In this document: positions 33,885 through 42,403 of the stretch, in pieces
Position numbering within the stretch: the stretch's first letter is position 1
How the letters are laid out: every line of letters starts with the position of its first letter
NCBI GenBank assembly: GCA_000719105.1
Contig: JODX01000026.1
Location: forward strand, 13,830 to 77,829
DNA length: 64,000 nucleotides
Direction of reading: 5' to 3'
Origin: Streptomyces sclerotialus
GTDB taxonomy: Bacteria; Actinomycetota; Actinomycetes; Streptomycetales; Streptomycetaceae
Position numbers and translations under genes: made by a program
The notes under the pieces: model-generated
The model's input: the letters and a program-made list of their open reading frames with translations, nothing else
Databases searched by the model: none
What the model was told of the DNA's origin: nothing

Positions 33885-35494
33885 CAGCTGATGCTCCTCA
33901 CATAGCCGGCCCAGGCGGCTTCGAACTCGCCCTCTCCCATGCCCGTGGCCTCCTGCAGCTGCTGGTCGAGCTCGCCGGGCTTCCGGTAATGGTCCGCGAC
34001 GAACTGGAGGGCCGCTTTCTCGCCGCCCTTCTCGGCGATGAACCGGACGGCCGTGTAGCCGAGTGCGTACTGCGAGGAGACCTCGCTCTCGAGGACGCCG
34101 GGCCCACCGGGCAGCGAGCCGTCGAACTCCTTGATGCCCTGGATGCTCCACGAGGCGCGCTCGGAGTCGAAGCGCAGCTCCATGTACTCGGCGAAACCTT
34201 CCACGACCCACCATTCGGTACTGGCCCCGTCGGAACCGAACCCGCCGTAGGCGGCCTCGAGCGGCTGGACGAGGGCGTGCGCGAACTCGTGGTGGGCGAG
34301 GCCCTCGACGCCGAGCTGCCAGCGCGTCGCGTGGGTGAAGTGGTTGCCGGAGGAGTCCATCTTGATACGGGCGCCGCCGTACTCCAGATCCTTCTCGGTA
34401 CCACTGAACTCGGCGTCGAAGGTGGGCATCGGCAGGCTCTGGCCGGCCTCCCACTCCTCGGCGTCCGAGGAGTACAGGGTGGAGTAGGTCTTGCGGTCGG
34501 GCTCGAGGACGGTGAAGAAACCCGAGGGCACTTCGGTTTCCGCGGGGCCGCTCGACTTCCACAGCGAGATGTCGTCCTGCGCGGCCTTCTCGATGTACGG
34601 CGCGAAGCGGTCCGTGTCCGCCGCGTGCTTCTTGTCCGAGACCGTGATCGAGTGCTCCTGGCGCACGACGTGCATGTCCTCGTAGAGGTCCCAGGGAGCC
34701 GGGTAGTACACGTAGCTCGAGGAGCCGTAGGCGTTGCCCGAGGGACCCACCTTGGTGATCCGGGGCTCGGAGCTCTTCGACTCCCGCTTGATGACCCAGT
34801 GGTACCACTCGGACACCGGCCGGACGTCCACGTTCTGGATCTGGTGGACGAAGGCGACATCGAGGGAGACCGTCGCCCCGGTGCCGTAGTTGTCGTCGCC
34901 GGAGCCGCTCTGGGAGAGGACGGAGTACTCGGCCCGCGCGAACGGTATCTTGCGCAGATTGTTGAAGAGCTTCTTCTGCGTCTCCCTGGCCTTGCCGGAG
35001 AAGGGCTCGAGGTACGCGTCCTCGTCACCGCTCTTCAAGGCCTGGCTCCGGCCCTCGAGCAGCTCCTCGATCTCCTCCGCGCCGAGCAGTTGCTCGCTCT
35101 GCGAACCGCCCCCCGCGGTGGGCAGCGCGCCCCCGCCGACGGCCCTGTACACGGCCAGCCCGCCGACGCCCAGGACTGCCAGCACGGCCACGACGACCAC
35201 ACCGATGACGGCCTTTTTCAGGCCCTTGCCCTGACCGCCACCACCGCCACCGACCCCACCGCTGCCTCCACCGGGGAACGGCTGCTGCGGGTACGGTGCG
35301 CCGGGGACTCCGGGCCATCCCTGGGCCGTGCCGGGCGGAGGCGGCGGAGCCCCGAATTGTCCAGGCCCAGGCCCAGGCCCCGGTGCTCCTTGCGGCTGGT
35401 ACGGCGACGGCGCGCCACCCTGCTGCGGCGCCCAGCCCCCCTGCCCCTGCGGATACGCGCCGCCCGGCCCTCCGGGCGGCGGAGGGTACGACAT
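33884..35494 (-). CDS. Membrane-anchored HExxH metallopeptidase-like protein
   Basis: A 536-residue protein; AGGGAG directly before ATG 35494. Residues 1-90 are Pro/Gly/Gln-rich, residues ~94-117 one membrane helix (AVIGVVVVAVLAVLGVGGLA), the rest outside. HEFAH at 402-406 is a zinc-binding HExxH, and VVEGFAEYME (Glu 432 and 436) can supply the third ligand as in gluzincins (peptidase MA clan). Domain 130-390 is unassigned. The downstream propeller gene overlaps by one base. An outward-facing peptidase in a type VII locus that lacks a mycosin in view is notable, but its substrate is unknown. Confidence 0.8.
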   Translation of the reverse strand: MSYPPPPGGPGGAYPQGQGGWAPQQGGAPSPYQPQGAPGPGPGPGQFGAPPPPPGTAQGWPGVPGAPYPQQPFPGGGSGGVGGGGGGQGKGLKKAVIGVVVVAVLAVLGVGGLAVYRAVGGGALPTAGGGSQSEQLLGAEEIEELLEGRSQALKSGDEDAYLEPFSGKARETQKKLFNNLRKIPFARAEYSVLSQSGSGDDNYGTGATVSLDVAFVHQIQNVDVRPVSEWYHWVIKRESKSSEPRITKVGPSGNAYGSSSYVYYPAPWDLYEDMHVVRQEHSITVSDKKHAADTDRFAPYIEKAAQDDISLWKSSGPAETEVPSGFFTVLEPDRKTYSTLYSSDAEEWEAGQSLPMPTFDAEFSGTEKDLEYGGARIKMDSSGNHFTHATRWQLGVEGLAHHEFAHALVQPLEAAYGGFGSDGASTEWWVVEGFAEYMELRFDSERASWSIQGIKEFDGSLPGGPGVLESEVSSQYALGYTAVRFIAEKGGEKAALQFVADHYRKPGELDQQLQEATGMGEGEFEAAWAGYVRSIS

Positions 35495-35956
35495 GAACTC
35501 CCTCTCCCCTGCATGTCGATGGTGCGCGGGACCGAGCAGTGCCCGCGCAGGCATCGGAGAGGTCGTGGCCCGCGAAGCTCATGAGGACTGGAGCGTTCCG
35601 CGACCGTTCGACCCCGTCGGCCGGGGCCGGTGGGCCGGTCGCAGCCGGCGGTGATGCAGATGCAGTCGATCCGCCCGCCTCCGGCCGCACCGGTGGAACG
35701 CGATCGACTTCAGCGTGTTCGCACGGGCGGCGCCTCGCCACTCATGCCTCAGCCTCCCCGTTAATGCTCATGACACCCTACAAGCAGCGCTTCGGGCACC
35801 GATCAGCCCCGTTTCTTCCGTGACCTCTCGTACACAGGAGTGGCATGCGGCCGTCTCGGCCAACTCATCGGCACGCTGGTTGACTTGCGCCTCTTGTACG
35901 CTCGTTCCTCTGTCCGAACGAACGATGCGTCTGGTGCTGATGCGCGCGGGGGTCTC
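35495..35956. promoter_or_regulatory. Divergent gap between peptidase and toxin genes
   Basis: A 462-base region with no convincing gene, although the toxin frame stays open upstream to about 35840. It should carry the promoters of both the peptidase-propeller pair and the toxin gene; no clear consensus seen. Confidence 0.35.
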
Positions 35957-37678
35957 ATGGGTGTCACGCTGCCGGGTTACCTGGACGAAGCCCTGGACCT
36001 GATCGGCGTCAGCTGGCCGAACGTGGACGAGGACGATTACCGCGAGATGGCCCAGGCCATGCGGGAGTTCGCCGACGACGTCGATGACGGCGCCGCCGAC
36101 GCCCACGCGGCGATCATGGATCTGATCGGGACCAATGAGGGCCTGGCGGTCCAGGCGCTCGAGACGCACTGGGGCAAGGTCAAGGGCACCCACCTGACCA
36201 ACCTCGCCGAGGCCGGGCGGATGGCGGCGACCGCGCTGGACGGGGTGGCCGTGCTGATCGAGGGCGCCAAGGTGGCCGCCATCGCCCAGCTGGGCATCCT
36301 GGCCGCCGAGATCGCGGCAGCCATCGCCGCCGCGCCGCTCACCCTGGGGCTGTCGACGCTGGGCGGCATCGCGGGCACCCAAGTCACCCGGATCGCGGTG
36401 AAACGTATCTTCGAGGAGGTGGCCGAGCAGGTAGTCACTCAGGTGGTCGAGACCGCGATGGGCCCCGTCTTCCAGGCCCTCGGAGCCATGACCGGCGATC
36501 TGGTGGTCCAGCTGGGCGGCAGTGCCCTCGGCGTGCAGAAGGGTGTCGACCTCGGTCAGACCGCGCAGGCGGGCAAGCAGGGTCTGAGCGACGGTGTCGA
36601 CAGCGCCAAGGCGGGCCTCGACGGGTCGATGGCCCTGGCCGGTGCGGACGGATCCGGGAGCGGTTCCGGGAGTTCCGGTGGCGGGGGTGGCGGGGGCGGC
36701 GGAGGCGGTCAGTTCAGCCTGGACCCCGATGCGTACGACAGGGCCGGCACCCAGCTCAAGGGCGCGGGCGGCAAGCTCCGCGACCAGGCGGGCGGGAAGA
36801 TATCCCGGGCCAGGACCACGCACGGCCGCACCAAGGGCAAGGACCCGATCGCGGACGCCGCCAACGCCATGCTGGACACGGTCATCGAAGGCATCGAGCG
36901 GGGCGTCAAGAGATCCGCCGACCACCTCGACGAGAACATGACCGGCGGCCTCAAGAAGATGGCCAGGAACCACCAGGACAACGACGACGAGACCGCACTG
37001 TCCTTGGCCCAGCTCGGTAAGCGTGCCGACAGGACACCCATGTACCTCATGGGCGACGACGGAACCGTCAAGCGGCTGCAGTCGGACGGCAAGCGCGCGG
37101 ATCTGACCGACGAGGACAGACAGCGCATGGGTCTCAGGTTCGGCGGCGACGACGGCGACAACGTCGGCCGACCGGTGGCCGGAGAAGCGAGCCTGAAGCT
37201 CCACGGCAGGGAGCGGCCACGTCCCCTCAGTGACTCGACACAGGTGGGACTCGGCAGCACCCCACTGTCCCGGGCCGTACAGCTGGCCCGCCACGCGGAC
37301 GGGAGCTACGGCAACCACAAGCAGGTCAACGGGCAGGACAAGTTCGAGAGCAACAACTACGCCGCCGCACGCTTCAACAACGCCAAGGACGACGGCGACT
37401 TCGTCCTGGTCGCCCGGAGTTCGGGTTTCCGCCACTCCGAGCGCATGATCGGCTTCCCGGTCCTCAGAGACGGGGCGGGAGGCCGCATGACCGAGCTGTA
37501 CACGGAAAGGGCCCCCTGTTCCTCCGCCCCGAACTGCAGCGCGTGGATGAAGGAGACATTGCCGCACGTCGATGTGAGCCACAGCATCGAATACGGCTCC
37601 ACGCGTGAATCCCGAGCGGACGGCAACGCGGAGATGATGAATTATCTGGACCGCCTGAGAGGGAATCGGAACAGATGA
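35957..37678 (+). CDS. Polymorphic toxin with WXG-type head and C-terminal deaminase domain
   Basis: A 573-residue protein; GGGGG four bases before ATG 35957. The head (residues 1-75, MGVTLPGYLDEALDLIGVSW) is the WXG/PPE-like delivery domain of streptomycete toxins, followed by alanine/glycine-rich hydrophobic helices (about 95-210). A Gly/Ser linker with eleven Gly in a row is near 234-250. The C-terminal domain has the nucleic acid/nucleotide deaminase motifs: His 493-Ser-Glu 495 (FRHSERMIG), then Cys 521 and Cys 527 in ERAPCSSAPNCSAWM, and VSHSIEYGS. It most resembles the XOO_2897-type deaminases in my memory. A SUKH-4 immunity gene follows 151 bases later. Likely exported by the type VII system to act on competitors. 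Confidence 0.82.
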   Translation: MGVTLPGYLDEALDLIGVSWPNVDEDDYREMAQAMREFADDVDDGAADAHAAIMDLIGTNEGLAVQALETHWGKVKGTHLTNLAEAGRMAATALDGVAVLIEGAKVAAIAQLGILAAEIAAAIAAAPLTLGLSTLGGIAGTQVTRIAVKRIFEEVAEQVVTQVVETAMGPVFQALGAMTGDLVVQLGGSALGVQKGVDLGQTAQAGKQGLSDGVDSAKAGLDGSMALAGADGSGSGSGSSGGGGGGGGGGGQFSLDPDAYDRAGTQLKGAGGKLRDQAGGKISRARTTHGRTKGKDPIADAANAMLDTVIEGIERGVKRSADHLDENMTGGLKKMARNHQDNDDETALSLAQLGKRADRTPMYLMGDDGTVKRLQSDGKRADLTDEDRQRMGLRFGGDDGDNVGRPVAGEASLKLHGRERPRPLSDSTQVGLGSTPLSRAVQLARHADGSYGNHKQVNGQDKFESNNYAAARFNNAKDDGDFVLVARSSGFRHSERMIGFPVLRDGAGGRMTELYTERAPCSSAPNCSAWMKETLPHVDVSHSIEYGSTRESRADGNAEMMNYLDRLRGNRNR

Positions 37679-37829
37679 AGCACATATCCCGCGTAGCCCA
37701 TGTATTCCATGCATTTCGCGCATTCCGTGATTCCCGGGTCCATTCGTGTCCGCGGTCGTCCGGGAGCCGCTTCGTTGCTGCTGCTAGCATCGGACACCCC
37801 CATCGTTCGCGAGGCAGGCAGGTCACGAC

Positions 37830-38402
37830 ATGGCACCCCCCATCGACCGGGAAACGCTGGAGACCGAGTTCGGTCCGGAAGAGCTCACGACGTTTTCCGA
37901 GGAAGCGGTGGTGAACATCCGGCATGAGCCGAGTGTGCATTTCCTGCGGCACGTCGGAATTCCGGCACGCCCCAATCCCTGGTTCGACCTCGTGGACGGC
38001 ACTTCAGAACAGGCGAGGGCGGTTGGTGCTGCTTACGACGACCTCCGCGATCGGTGGACCAATCTGCCCGAGGGTGCCGAGAACTGGCTCCTTCTCGGCA
38101 TGATTCCCTATGACGACATCGCTCTGGACGGAGCCACGGGCATCGTTCACTGTCTTCCGGCCGACGAGTCGGATACATATCCGCTGAACAAAGACCTTCC
38201 TTCCTTTGCTCATTTCCTCTACCTGCTGGAGAAGGAGCGCCCGAATTACGATTTCGAGTCGGAGCGGGAAGAGCTCGACGTCGACGGTGCGGTTTGGCGC
38301 CTGACGGAACAGATGAGGGAGATCGACCCGGAAGCCCTGAATGTGGGTAATTCGCGCTGGCATGACATCCTGGAGTACGTCGAATACCCCGAGGCGCGGT
38401 AG
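37830..38402 (+). CDS. SUKH-4 family immunity protein, cognate to the deaminase toxin
   Basis: A 190-residue cytoplasmic protein directly downstream of the toxin. It has the SUKH-4 pattern: HFLRHVGIPARPNPWFDLVD, then NWLLLGMIPYDDIALDGATG, GIVHCLPADE and LPSFAHFLYLLEKERPNYDF. The position after a deaminase toxin on the same strand is the classical toxin-immunity order. Paralogues are the 210-residue protein at 25157-25789 and the truncated frame at 24812-25135. AGGCAGG precedes ATG 37830. Confidence 0.88.
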   Translation: MAPPIDRETLETEFGPEELTTFSEEAVVNIRHEPSVHFLRHVGIPARPNPWFDLVDGTSEQARAVGAAYDDLRDRWTNLPEGAENWLLLGMIPYDDIALDGATGIVHCLPADESDTYPLNKDLPSFAHFLYLLEKERPNYDFESEREELDVDGAVWRLTEQMREIDPEALNVGNSRWHDILEYVEYPEAR

Positions 38403-38491
38403 GACGGCCACGCGGCTTCCCCGGGCGGAACGGCCTGCGAGATTCTGTCGATCGTCATCGTCACCGTCACCGGCATCCCAGAGGGACACTC

Positions 38492-39343
38492 GTGAATTAC
38501 AGCAACCAGGATCGGGCCTCGCAGGGGCAGCAGCCAGGATCGCACCCGCAGTTCCCGCAGCAGCCCACCCCCGCGCACCCGCACGCGCAGTTCCCGCAGC
38601 AGCCCACACCGGCGCACCCGTCCGCACACGCGCCTGTGTACCCGCCCACGCCCCCACTCGCAGCGGACACCTCGATCGACATCGAGATCAAGAACAGAAG
38701 GCTACGCAGGTACGCCCGGGTCGAGCCCGGGGAGCAGACCACCACCATCCGGCAGGCGGAGCCGAGTGCGCCAGGCACGGGGGGCAGCCGGCTCGCGTAC
38801 GTCCACGTGCCCCAGGACGCCCCGAAGGGCGGACGCAAGGCACGGCCGCCGTTCACGGTGACCGGCCTGAACGGTGAACTGTTGTGCTCTGTCAGGCCCG
38901 TCGGCGGAGGCGTGTACGACGTGCACGGGAGCGACGGCGCCGCGATCGGCCGGATCACGCGGCGCAGCGGTCTGGTGCTGCCGTGGCCGCGCCGCGTGCA
39001 CTGGACCGTGCAGTCCGCCCAGGGGGGCGAGCCGCTGGCCGGGAAGGTCGGGACGGTGAAGGGGTGGGTGGCCATGAGTCTCGGCTTCCCGCTCTACTTC
39101 GCCGCCTGGGCGGTCATGGCTGTCCAGGGGCTGGTGCTGCTGCTGATCGGGGACAAGCGCGGGGCCAAGGAGGACTCGGCCTGGGAGCTGGAGCCTCCGT
39201 GCCGTACGCAATGGCGCACGTCCGCCGGTCCGGAGGCCGTCATCGACTACCGGACCGGCGGCGTCTACCGGCTCTCCTCGCCCCGGCTGGACCACCGGCT
39301 GCTCTATGCGCAGGCCGTTCTGCACGTATGGGACCGAGGTTGA
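38492..39343 (+). CDS. Membrane protein with proline-rich head, 283 residues
   Basis: GTG 38492 with AGAGGGA five bases upstream. Residues 1-55 are proline/glutamine/histidine-rich and include a duplicated unit (QFPQQPTPAHP twice). Residues ~85-190 are beta-rich, one hydrophobic segment is near 195-220 (LGFPLYFAAWAVMAVQGLVL), and the end reads LLYAQAVLHVWDRG. It is homologous to the 214-residue protein at 13227-13871, which lacks the proline-rich head. It lies between the toxin-immunity pair and module F, on the same strand. Function unknown. Confidence 0.75.
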   Translation: MNYSNQDRASQGQQPGSHPQFPQQPTPAHPHAQFPQQPTPAHPSAHAPVYPPTPPLAADTSIDIEIKNRRLRRYARVEPGEQTTTIRQAEPSAPGTGGSRLAYVHVPQDAPKGGRKARPPFTVTGLNGELLCSVRPVGGGVYDVHGSDGAAIGRITRRSGLVLPWPRRVHWTVQSAQGGEPLAGKVGTVKGWVAMSLGFPLYFAAWAVMAVQGLVLLLIGDKRGAKEDSAWELEPPCRTQWRTSAGPEAVIDYRTGGVYRLSSPRLDHRLLYAQAVLHVWDRG

Positions 39344-39455
39344 ACACGAACGCCACAAGTATGTGACGGCGAAGAGGCCCGTGTACCTCAGTAGTTGCAG
39401 CTTCGGTAGCCTGCACGGCGGTGACTCGATCACGGCTACGGGGAGGCACACGGGG

Positions 39456-39743
39456 ATGGCGGACTTCAAGATCGATGTCGATCGCATGAAGACCCTGATC
39501 AACAGGCTGGACCAGGTGGACGACCGCATGCGCGGCGCCCAGCAGCGGCTGAACAAAGTGGGTCCGAAGGGCCTGGGCACGGACGGCCTCGACAACGCCT
39601 GTGACGGCTTCCAGGACGACTGGGGCGACGGCATCAAGCGGATCGCCGAAGCCTCCAAGCAACTGCACGAGGGGCTCAAGAAGACGCTCGAGTCCTACCA
39701 GACGACCGAACAGGACCTGCAGAAGGGCTTCAGCCAGAAGTAG
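39456..39743 (+). CDS. WXG100 family protein, module F
   Basis: A 95-residue two-helix protein; GGGAGG nine bases before ATG 39456. The turn is DDWGDG (a W-G variant of W-x-G) at about residues 55-60, and YQTTE fits the YxxxD/E export signal. It shares the DACDGFQ/DSCDGFQ-like segment (NACDGFQDDW) with the module C protein (ESCDGFQERW). It heads the four-gene module F and is expected to be exported with a WXG-containing partner. Confidence 0.88.
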   Translation: MADFKIDVDRMKTLINRLDQVDDRMRGAQQRLNKVGPKGLGTDGLDNACDGFQDDWGDGIKRIAEASKQLHEGLKKTLESYQTTEQDLQKGFSQK

Positions 39744-39843
39744 CCCTGGCACGTGGCTGCCGACAGGTGGCTCCGGTGCCGGTACCGGAACCACCGACGC
39801 TCCGACAACTCGCACCGCACCGCACGACAACGGGGAGAAAACC

Positions 39844-41172
39844 ATGGGGATGTTCGACGACCCCGACTGGCCCGGTCTGAAGTTCAACCCGGCCAAGGGC
39901 GACCTGCACACGATCGAGTCACTGGCGTACGACGTCAAGACGGTCGGCGACGAGCTCGACGAGATGCGGGAGATGCTGGTCAGCATCGGCAAGACGGACG
40001 GAGCGTGGGAGGGCGAAGCCGCCACCAAGTTCCAGGACAAGATCGGCGAGCTGCCCAAGTACCTCAAGCAGGGCCATGAGTCGATGACCGCCTGCTCGAA
40101 GGCGCTCAAGTCCTGGCACTCGGAGCTGCAGACCATGCAGCGGCAGGCCAAGAGCCTGGAGGCCGAGGCGGTCGAGGAGCGCAGGCTCCTCGAGGAGAAG
40201 AACAGTGCCGTCGACCGGGTCAACGACAAGATCGGCCAGGCGATGTTCCGGCAGCTCACCGAGCAGGAGGCCAAGGCCCTCGACGAGGAGGCCAGGGCCG
40301 CCGAGTCGGCGGCGAAGCAGGCCGCGGGGGATCTCGAGAGAACCATCGAGGACGCCGAGGCGCTGCTCAAGTACTGGCAGGAGCAGGCCGGCAAGGCCGA
40401 GAAGGCCATCCGCGAGGCCGCGGAGAACCGGCCGCCGGACCTCGGTATCTGGGACAAGATCACGGACGGGCTGAAGGGCGCCTGGGACGGCTTCAAGGAC
40501 TTCCTGATCGACAACGCGGACCTGTTCTCCACGATCTCCAGCGCACTGGCCGCGGCCGCGATCGTGGTCAACGTCATCCCGGTCGGCGGCCAGGTCGCCT
40601 CGGCGATCCTGGGCGCGGGCTCGGTCGCGTTCGCCGGAGCCGCGATGGCGGGTCACTGGATGGGCGGGGCCCCGATGTGGAAGGTGGGCCTCGATGCGCT
40701 CGGTGTGATCCCCGGCGTCGGCGGTGCCATCAAGGGCGTGACCTCCGGAGTCAAGGCCGTGAAAGCAGGGGGGAAGTTCGCCTCCGGCATCGCTCCGGGC
40801 GCCAGGACCATGGTCAACCAGATCACGAACCCCGTGAGCACGAAGCTGGTCAACTGGGGGCTGGGGAAGTACGCGGTCGACCCCGCGCTCATCACCGTCG
40901 GCGTCAAGGGCTTCTCCACCGGCTTCGGCCTCGGCCACCTCGTCGGCGGGAGTGACGACGGCGGCAGCCGGCAGCCGGTCACCACGCAGCCCGCCCCGGC
41001 GGATGCCAGGACCAGCGAGCTGATCCGTGGCGGCGACCAGCCTGTTCAGACGATGCCGTACCCGGCGGACCCCAGGAGCAGCGAGCTGATCCGGGGCAGC
41101 GAGCAGCCCGTCCGGACGATGCCGTACCCCGTGGCCACGGGTGACAAGTTCCACCAGACCCTGGCGGCCTGA
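39844..41172 (+). CDS. WXG-headed helical/hydrophobic protein with repeated tail, module F
   Basis: A 442-residue protein; GGGGAG six bases before ATG 39844. The head carries a WXG-type turn (GAWEGEAATKFQDKI), then a long coiled coil to about residue 195, a hydrophobic part at about 220-290 (ISSALAAAAIVVNVIPVGGQ) and a glycine-rich region. The last ~65 residues contain near-identical 21-residue units (RSSELIRGSEQPVRTMPYP type; two full, one partial). The paralogues at 9609 and 44724 lack this tail. Type VII-associated; no toxin motif. Confidence 0.8.
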   Translation: MGMFDDPDWPGLKFNPAKGDLHTIESLAYDVKTVGDELDEMREMLVSIGKTDGAWEGEAATKFQDKIGELPKYLKQGHESMTACSKALKSWHSELQTMQRQAKSLEAEAVEERRLLEEKNSAVDRVNDKIGQAMFRQLTEQEAKALDEEARAAESAAKQAAGDLERTIEDAEALLKYWQEQAGKAEKAIREAAENRPPDLGIWDKITDGLKGAWDGFKDFLIDNADLFSTISSALAAAAIVVNVIPVGGQVASAILGAGSVAFAGAAMAGHWMGGAPMWKVGLDALGVIPGVGGAIKGVTSGVKAVKAGGKFASGIAPGARTMVNQITNPVSTKLVNWGLGKYAVDPALITVGVKGFSTGFGLGHLVGGSDDGGSRQPVTTQPAPADARTSELIRGGDQPVQTMPYPADPRSSELIRGSEQPVRTMPYPVATGDKFHQTLAA

Positions 41173-41177
41173 GCGAG

Positions 41178-42314
41178 ATGACCGGACCCACCACCGCTAC
41201 CGCTACCGCCGCCACTCCCGACTCCGAGACGGAGAGGTCCCTGCTCCACGTCGGGTGGATCGTGCCGCCGTTCTTCCACGAACTGCCCGTGGACACGGAT
41301 GACGTCGACGAGGCGGGTGAGCGGCTCTACGAGACGGTCCAGGAAGTCCTGCCCGGCGGCACGGACGACGAGCGGTTCCGCATGTTCGTCACCTACGCCT
41401 CCATCGTCGGTGAGCTGCGCGACGCGGGGGCGGTGTACGCGGGGTTCTGCGCCATGGACATGGGCGGGCGTCCCAGTACCGCCAGTGTCGCGGTCTACCG
41501 CACGCCGTTGCAGAACATCACCGCCGAGGACGTACTGGCGGAGGCTTCCACCGCCCTGCAGCGGGCCTACCCCGACGACGACGTCCGGATCAGTGCCCTG
41601 CCCTGTGGCAAGGGCGAGGCCAGGGCCGTCGTACGGATCGGTGACGCCCCCTTCACGCTCGCTCCGGAGGTGTCCCCGACCGGTCAGCCGCTGGAGGTGC
41701 CACGCGGTCAGATACAGGTCTACATCCCGCTGCCGAACGACGCCGACATGCTGGTGTTCGAGCTCTCCACCCCCTGCATGGAGGACTGGGACTTCTACTC
41801 GGAACTCTTCGCGACGATCGTCCGCACGCTGGACTGGGCCACGGAGGAGGAGGCGCGGATGGCGGCGGCGCTCTCCCAGGTCCAGCCGGTCCCGGACGTG
41901 GCGCCCGACCCGGCCGTGGTCCAGGAGCTGTACGTCCAGTCCAGCCGGGTTCTGGACGCCCTCGCCGTCCGCGGCCGCATGGACGAGGGCAACGTGGTGT
42001 CCGCGGTCACCTGTGGCGCATGCGCGGCCAGGGGGCTGCGGTCGGTGTGCGCGGCACGCCACCGGTGGCAGCTGGACGACGTCGATGACGCGCTGCTCGC
42101 CGTCGCCGTCGGGCGGCTCGACGAGACCCTGCAGGCGCAGGGCTGGCTGAAGCTGTCGGGGACGCCGGGCCAGTACACGTCACTGGCTGCGGACGGCGGC
42201 TCCGGACACCGCGTCAACGCCACGCTGGTCCCCGGCCGGCGCCGGCTCGTCGTCGAGGTCGTCTCGCCCTGTACGCGGACGGTGCGCGGCCCGGGCGACT
42301 CCGTCTTCGGGTGA
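41178..42314 (+). CDS. Module F third gene, -SVFG tail
   Basis: A 378-residue protein beginning five bases after the preceding stop. It consists of an N-terminal domain (LLHVGWIVPPFFHELPVDTD, VYAGFCAMDMGGRPSTASVA) that corresponds to the 235- and 239-residue proteins of modules C and G, plus an extra C-terminal domain of about 120 residues with CGACAARG, further Cys, and a beta-rich end (RRLVVEVVSPCTRTVRGPGD) finishing DSVFG. The extra domain contains a CxxC that could bind metal. Cytoplasmic start, no signal peptide. Role unknown; the conserved position suggests a dedicated partner for the WXG-headed protein. Confidence 0.7.
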   Translation: MTGPTTATATAATPDSETERSLLHVGWIVPPFFHELPVDTDDVDEAGERLYETVQEVLPGGTDDERFRMFVTYASIVGELRDAGAVYAGFCAMDMGGRPSTASVAVYRTPLQNITAEDVLAEASTALQRAYPDDDVRISALPCGKGEARAVVRIGDAPFTLAPEVSPTGQPLEVPRGQIQVYIPLPNDADMLVFELSTPCMEDWDFYSELFATIVRTLDWATEEEARMAAALSQVQPVPDVAPDPAVVQELYVQSSRVLDALAVRGRMDEGNVVSAVTCGACAARGLRSVCAARHRWQLDDVDDALLAVAVGRLDETLQAQGWLKLSGTPGQYTSLAADGGSGHRVNATLVPGRRRLVVEVVSPCTRTVRGPGDSVFG

Positions 42315-42403
42315 CTTCGTTCTCGCGTGAGGCCGTCCTCGGAAGAGGCCCTTCTCGGATGAGGTCGTCCTCGTACAGGCCGACCGGAGGAGGCGGCCAC
42401 ACC

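Noticed and set aside
33885..34808. Upstream extension of the propeller gene to about 900 residues
   Set aside because: The extra part overlaps the peptidase gene in another frame and is Arg/Pro-rich; ATG 33884 has a good ribosome site and a coupled start.
33884..35494. Mycosin of the type VII system
   Set aside because: The protease signature is HExxH, not the Asp-His-Ser triad of a subtilase, and the domain order differs.
35840..35956. Upstream extension of the toxin gene
   Set aside because: The earlier start lacks a ribosome site, and the WXG-type head begins at MGVTLPGYL.
42311..42403. Earlier start for the 294-residue membrane protein
   Set aside because: It would add a Ser/Arg-rich stretch without membrane or domain features; GGAGG precedes ATG 42404.
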